Source of the DNA: Deltaproteobacteria bacterium
GTDB taxonomy: Bacteria; Desulfobacterota; JADFVX01
Assembly: GCA_029860075.1 (NCBI GenBank)
Contig: JAOUBX010000024.1
Span: forward strand, 1 to 54,636
Length of the DNA stretch: 54,636 nucleotides
Direction: 5' to 3'
Shown here: positions 51,953 through 54,636 of the stretch, one piece after another
Position numbering within the stretch: position 1 is the first letter of the stretch
How the letters are laid out: each line of letters starts with the position of its first letter
The notes under the pieces: generated by a model
The model's input: the letters and a program-made list of their open reading frames with translations, nothing else
The model's database searches: none
What the model was told of the DNA's origin: nothing
Translations under genes and position numbers: made by a program

Positions 51953-54286
51953 TTATTCCTTTTCCGGTAGGGGGAATTCCTCGGGAGGTTGCTCTTGATA
52001 GACTTCCTGCATGAAATCGATAAAGATGGGAAGCGCCGCTCTCGAACCGGTTTCTCTTCTGCCGAGAGGCCGCCGGTCATCGAATCCCACCCAGACACCG
52101 GCAACAAGGTCAGGTGTAAAGCCTATGAACCAGGCGTCACGGTTTTCATCGGTTGTTCCCGTTTTTCCAGCGACAGGCCGCTTTAAGACTTTTGCCTTCT
52201 TTGCAGTGCCTTCCTGAACGACACCTTGCAGAAGCATTGTCATCGTATAGGCTGTTTGCGGCGGGATAGCATATCCCAGGGGGACGTCATTCTTTTTTTC
52301 CTCTTCCCGGGGGACATCATCTTCAGTTTTTTCCTCTTTTTTCCTTTCATAAGGATTAACTTTATCAAAATAGGCGTTAATATTATTTTTCAGGACTTTT
52401 CCATCACGGTCCCTGATTTCCCTGATAAATAGCGGTTCATGCCTTTTCCCTCCCGAGGCAAAGACTGCATAAGCCGACGTTATTTCAAGCAATGAAAGAC
52501 CTGAAGAGCCGAGAGAGAGGGAAAGGTTTTTTGAAAGATCGCTTCTAATGCCGAGTTTGCGGGCATAATCAATAACCTTACTGATACCCAGCTTTTTTGC
52601 CAGCCTTATAGAAACGATATTTCTTGACTGGGCCAGCGCCTTTTTTAGGGATATGGGCCCAAGAAAGCGGCCGTCGTAGTTTTGGGGACGCCAGACAAAG
52701 TTTCTTTGACTATCTACATACACATAAGGCGAGTCGACAATCTTTGTTTTTGGCGTCATTCCTTTATCGAGGGCGGCTGAATAAATAACAGGTTTGAAGG
52801 ATGAGCCCGGCTGTCTTCTTGCCTGTACGGCCCGGTTAAAACGGTTTATCCTAAAATCATAACCCCCTTCCATAACCTTTATCGACCCATCAGAGGGGTC
52901 GATTGCCAAAAGCGCCGCCTGGGCTATGGGCTCCTGGTGAAGTGAAAAGAGGGGCACTCCTTTTTTGCCCTTCACGTCAATGACTTTAACCCTGATGATA
53001 TCACCTACCTGGAAGGCCTCCGAGGGATGTTTTATATAGGCTTCATAGTAGTTGACTTCCGGGTTCGGTGTTCTGGCCCATCTCATTTCTTTAAAGAGGA
53101 TTTCTCCTTTTATACCGCCTTTCAGGCTTATTGTTGTTGATTTGTCTTTCCTCTTTACAGAGATAACGACTGCTTCATATACTTCACCTTCTTTAATCTC
53201 CATGGGGGATGAAGATTTATCCTTGGGGGGAGCCATAAATGTTTTCATATCATTAAATTCAAGGTGTTTGACGACCCCTCTGAATCCCTGTCTTTTGTCA
53301 TGGTCGAAAAGGCCCTTTTTAAGCGCTGCCTGCGCCTTTTTTTGCATGGCAAGGTCGAGGGTTGTAAAAACTTTGAGACCTTCTGAATAAAGTATTCTTG
53401 ATCCGTAGGTCTTTTCAAGGTATTGCCTGACATGCTCCGTAAAATAGGGCGCTGCAGAATTATTTATATCAGCAATGGGGTAGACGGTAATTTCTGAATT
53501 CATGGCGTCAGTCGCTTCGACGATGTTGATGAAACCTTCTTCCACCATTCGAGAAAGGACATAAAACATCCTCTGTTTTGCCAGTTCGGGGTTTACATAA
53601 GGCGAGTAGGCGCTGGGCGCCTGTGGAAGACCGGCAAGGGTTGCCATTTCTGCAAGGTTCAGTTCACTCACATCTTTTCGAAAGTAGTTTTCCGCTGCCG
53701 CCTGGACACCATAGGCGCCATGGCCGAGATAGATTTCATTGAGATAGAGGAATATAATGTTATCTTTCGTTAGCTTGTTTTCAATCCTGTAGGAAAGAAT
53801 GGCCTCCCGTGTTTTTCGTTTGAGCGTTCTTTCCGATGAAAGAAGCGATTTGGCCACCTGCTGGGTGATTGTGCTCCCCCCCTGGACAACTTCGCCGACA
53901 AGGATGTTTTTGATAAGGGCGCGAAATATGCTGAAAAAATCGAGCCCTTCATGTTCATAGAACCGGCCGTCTTCGGCGGCAACAAATGCCTGTACCAGTC
54001 TTTTCGGCACTTTATTGAGGGGAATAACTTTTCTTCTTTCCGTATAAAATTCTCCGATGAGCCGGCCATTACCGGAATAAACCTCGGTAATGCTTTTGGG
54101 CCTGTAATCCATAATTGAATTCAGTGGAGGGAGGTTCGAGGAAAGATGGTAGTAATAGCCCAGGGTAAAGAGCAGAAAGCCTGCGGCAATGATAACCGAG
54201 GCAATAAGGGTATACTTGCGTATTTTCTTTACCTTCGGTGAAATATACTTGATGTTTCTTACTATAATTGAATCGCGGGAAAACAT
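51953..54286 (-). CDS. mrcA: Penicillin-binding protein 1A
   Basis: This 777-residue bifunctional peptidoglycan synthase has an N-terminal membrane helix (about 25-47). The glycosyltransferase domain has catalytic Glu105 (AAEDGRFYEHEG) and QGGSTITQQVAKSLL. An S1/OB-like insert at about 340-450 follows. The transpeptidase has SxxK at Ser495 (GSSFK), SRN at 554-556 and KTGT at 708-711. The OB insert is typical of PBP1A. It polymerises and cross-links the cell wall in the periplasm. An acidic/basic low-complexity stretch (KKEEKTEDDVPREEEKK) lies before the last motif. Confidence 0.95.
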   Translation of the reverse strand: MFSRDSIIVRNIKYISPKVKKIRKYTLIASVIIAAGFLLFTLGYYYHLSSNLPPLNSIMDYRPKSITEVYSGNGRLIGEFYTERRKVIPLNKVPKRLVQAFVAAEDGRFYEHEGLDFFSIFRALIKNILVGEVVQGGSTITQQVAKSLLSSERTLKRKTREAILSYRIENKLTKDNIIFLYLNEIYLGHGAYGVQAAAENYFRKDVSELNLAEMATLAGLPQAPSAYSPYVNPELAKQRMFYVLSRMVEEGFINIVEATDAMNSEITVYPIADINNSAAPYFTEHVRQYLEKTYGSRILYSEGLKVFTTLDLAMQKKAQAALKKGLFDHDKRQGFRGVVKHLEFNDMKTFMAPPKDKSSSPMEIKEGEVYEAVVISVKRKDKSTTISLKGGIKGEILFKEMRWARTPNPEVNYYEAYIKHPSEAFQVGDIIRVKVIDVKGKKGVPLFSLHQEPIAQAALLAIDPSDGSIKVMEGGYDFRINRFNRAVQARRQPGSSFKPVIYSAALDKGMTPKTKIVDSPYVYVDSQRNFVWRPQNYDGRFLGPISLKKALAQSRNIVSIRLAKKLGISKVIDYARKLGIRSDLSKNLSLSLGSSGLSLLEITSAYAVFASGGKRHEPLFIREIRDRDGKVLKNNINAYFDKVNPYERKKEEKTEDDVPREEEKKNDVPLGYAIPPQTAYTMTMLLQGVVQEGTAKKAKVLKRPVAGKTGTTDENRDAWFIGFTPDLVAGVWVGFDDRRPLGRRETGSRAALPIFIDFMQEVYQEQPPEEFPLPEKE

Positions 54287-54386
54287 ATAAAAAAGCTTTA
54301 TGCTTTATAAATTTAAGTTAAAATAACGACTTTGATCAGTGTACCATAAAAGCCGGCCCGGTGGTAGTTTGGCGGAAAATAAAATG

Positions 54387-54510
54387 AGCCCCCTTTCTCA
54401 ACGTTTTTTTTACGGCAGCGGCTAATCTTCATGGCCATCTGCCTTTTCCCGGTAAAACCGCCCCGTGACAAAGGCTGGTGAAAAAAAGGGATTGCTGAGA
54501 AAGAGGGGCT
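54387..54510. repeat. 14-15-bp inverted repeat near the right edge
   Basis: AGCCCCCTTTCTCA (54387-54400) and TGAGAAAGAGGGGCT (54496-54510) are complementary apart from one extra base, with 95 bases between them. They lie in the gap between two minus-strand genes. The right arm begins directly after the stop of the edge gene on that strand, so a large RNA structure ending its transcript is possible. I see no other features in 54287-54516. Confidence 0.5.
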
Positions 54511-54516
54511 GAAAAT

Positions 54517-54636
54517 TCACCAGGGCAGAAGTTTTTCAGGCACATGAAGCGCAATTTTTTCCCCCGAGAAAGGAGACGCAAATTCCAGCTTTATGGCGGC
54601 AAGCTTCATCCCTTCCCTGTTTTTATTGCCCCGTCC
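54517..54636 (-). CDS. C-terminal fragment, likely RluA-type pseudouridine synthase
   Basis: A minus-strand frame open at the right edge encodes 39 residues ending at TGA (54519-54517). The tail MKLAAIKLEFASPFSGEKI then ALHVPEKLLPW fits the C-terminal strand pattern of RluA/RluD enzymes (L-x-A-x2-L-x-F-x-x-P-x-S/T-G-E, then P-x-x-L). These enzymes convert uridine to pseudouridine in 23S rRNA or tRNA. The catalytic part is outside the window, so the call rests on this short motif only. It would precede PBP1A on the same strand. Confidence 0.5.
   Translation of the reverse strand, partial: GRGNKNREGMKLAAIKLEFASPFSGEKIALHVPEKLLPW

Overview
The window is a 54.6 kb stretch of a Gram-negative chromosome with about 45% GC by eye. 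LPS core heptosyltransferases and LPS kinases, a lipid-type envelope, a multiheme cytochrome operon behind a GEMM-I riboswitch, a heme-NO/oxygen (H-NOX) sensor and sigma-54 regulation together suggest a Desulfuromonadales-like member of the former Deltaproteobacteria (inference; no rRNA gene is present).

Region 1 (1-20140) is a surface-polysaccharide island. It holds the end of a heptosyltransferase II gene, heptosyltransferase I, several GT4 and GT2 glycosyltransferases and an O-antigen ligase-like protein. Next come a CDP-3,6-dideoxyhexose set (rfbF, rfbG, rfbH, a 3,5-epimerase-like gene and a reductase-like SDR) and a reverse-strand MBOAT/SGNH O-acylation pair. A methyltransferase, a GT2, two InaA-type LPS kinases and a WaaG-like GT4 close it. 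No CDP-6-deoxy-glucoseen reductase (E3) is present in the window.

Region 2 (20141-28650) has a PAP2 phosphatase, malQ, an ACT-domain regulator and a nitric-oxide-type cluster (DUF2249-hemerythrin, DUF2249, NnrS-like 12-TM protein) behind a consensus sigma-70 promoter. It also has a 714-residue orphan protein with glycosyltransferase-like motifs.

Region 3 (28651-36464) is the most striking. A sigma-54-type promoter is followed by a GEMM-I aptamer whose residue equivalent to Vc2 G20 is A, the signature of the 3',3'-cGAMP-selective subclass. An intrinsic terminator shares the 3' strand of the aptamer, which predicts a ligand-ON switch. Downstream are a di-heme b-type membrane protein, a 1614-residue secreted cytochrome with 70 heme-binding motifs (68 CXXCH and 2 CX4CH), and an outer-membrane beta-barrel. 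This reads as a second-messenger-gated electron conduit from the quinone pool to the cell exterior.

Region 4 (36465-43014) is a second carbohydrate operon: a GT4-cupin fusion, two GH130-type proteins and a GT4 fused to an alpha/alpha-toroid domain. The cluster suggests synthesis and turnover of a beta-mannoside-like oligosaccharide.

Region 5 (43249-48988) encodes, on the minus strand, an H-NOX protein, a receiver-DUF4388-roadblock-like protein, an NtrC-type activator and its histidine kinase. A near-consensus sigma-54 promoter with a three-copy palindrome array lies between the activator gene and the H-NOX operon. Next to it is a membrane-anchored flavoprotein that looks circularly permuted and carries ferredoxin motifs that each lack the second cysteine.

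Region 6 (49339-54636) has an M23 peptidase-like protein, a PfkB sugar/adenosine kinase, a small membrane protein, PBP1A and the last 39 codons of what looks like an RluA-type pseudouridine synthase gene. I saw no tRNA, rRNA, CRISPR array, transposase or phage gene.
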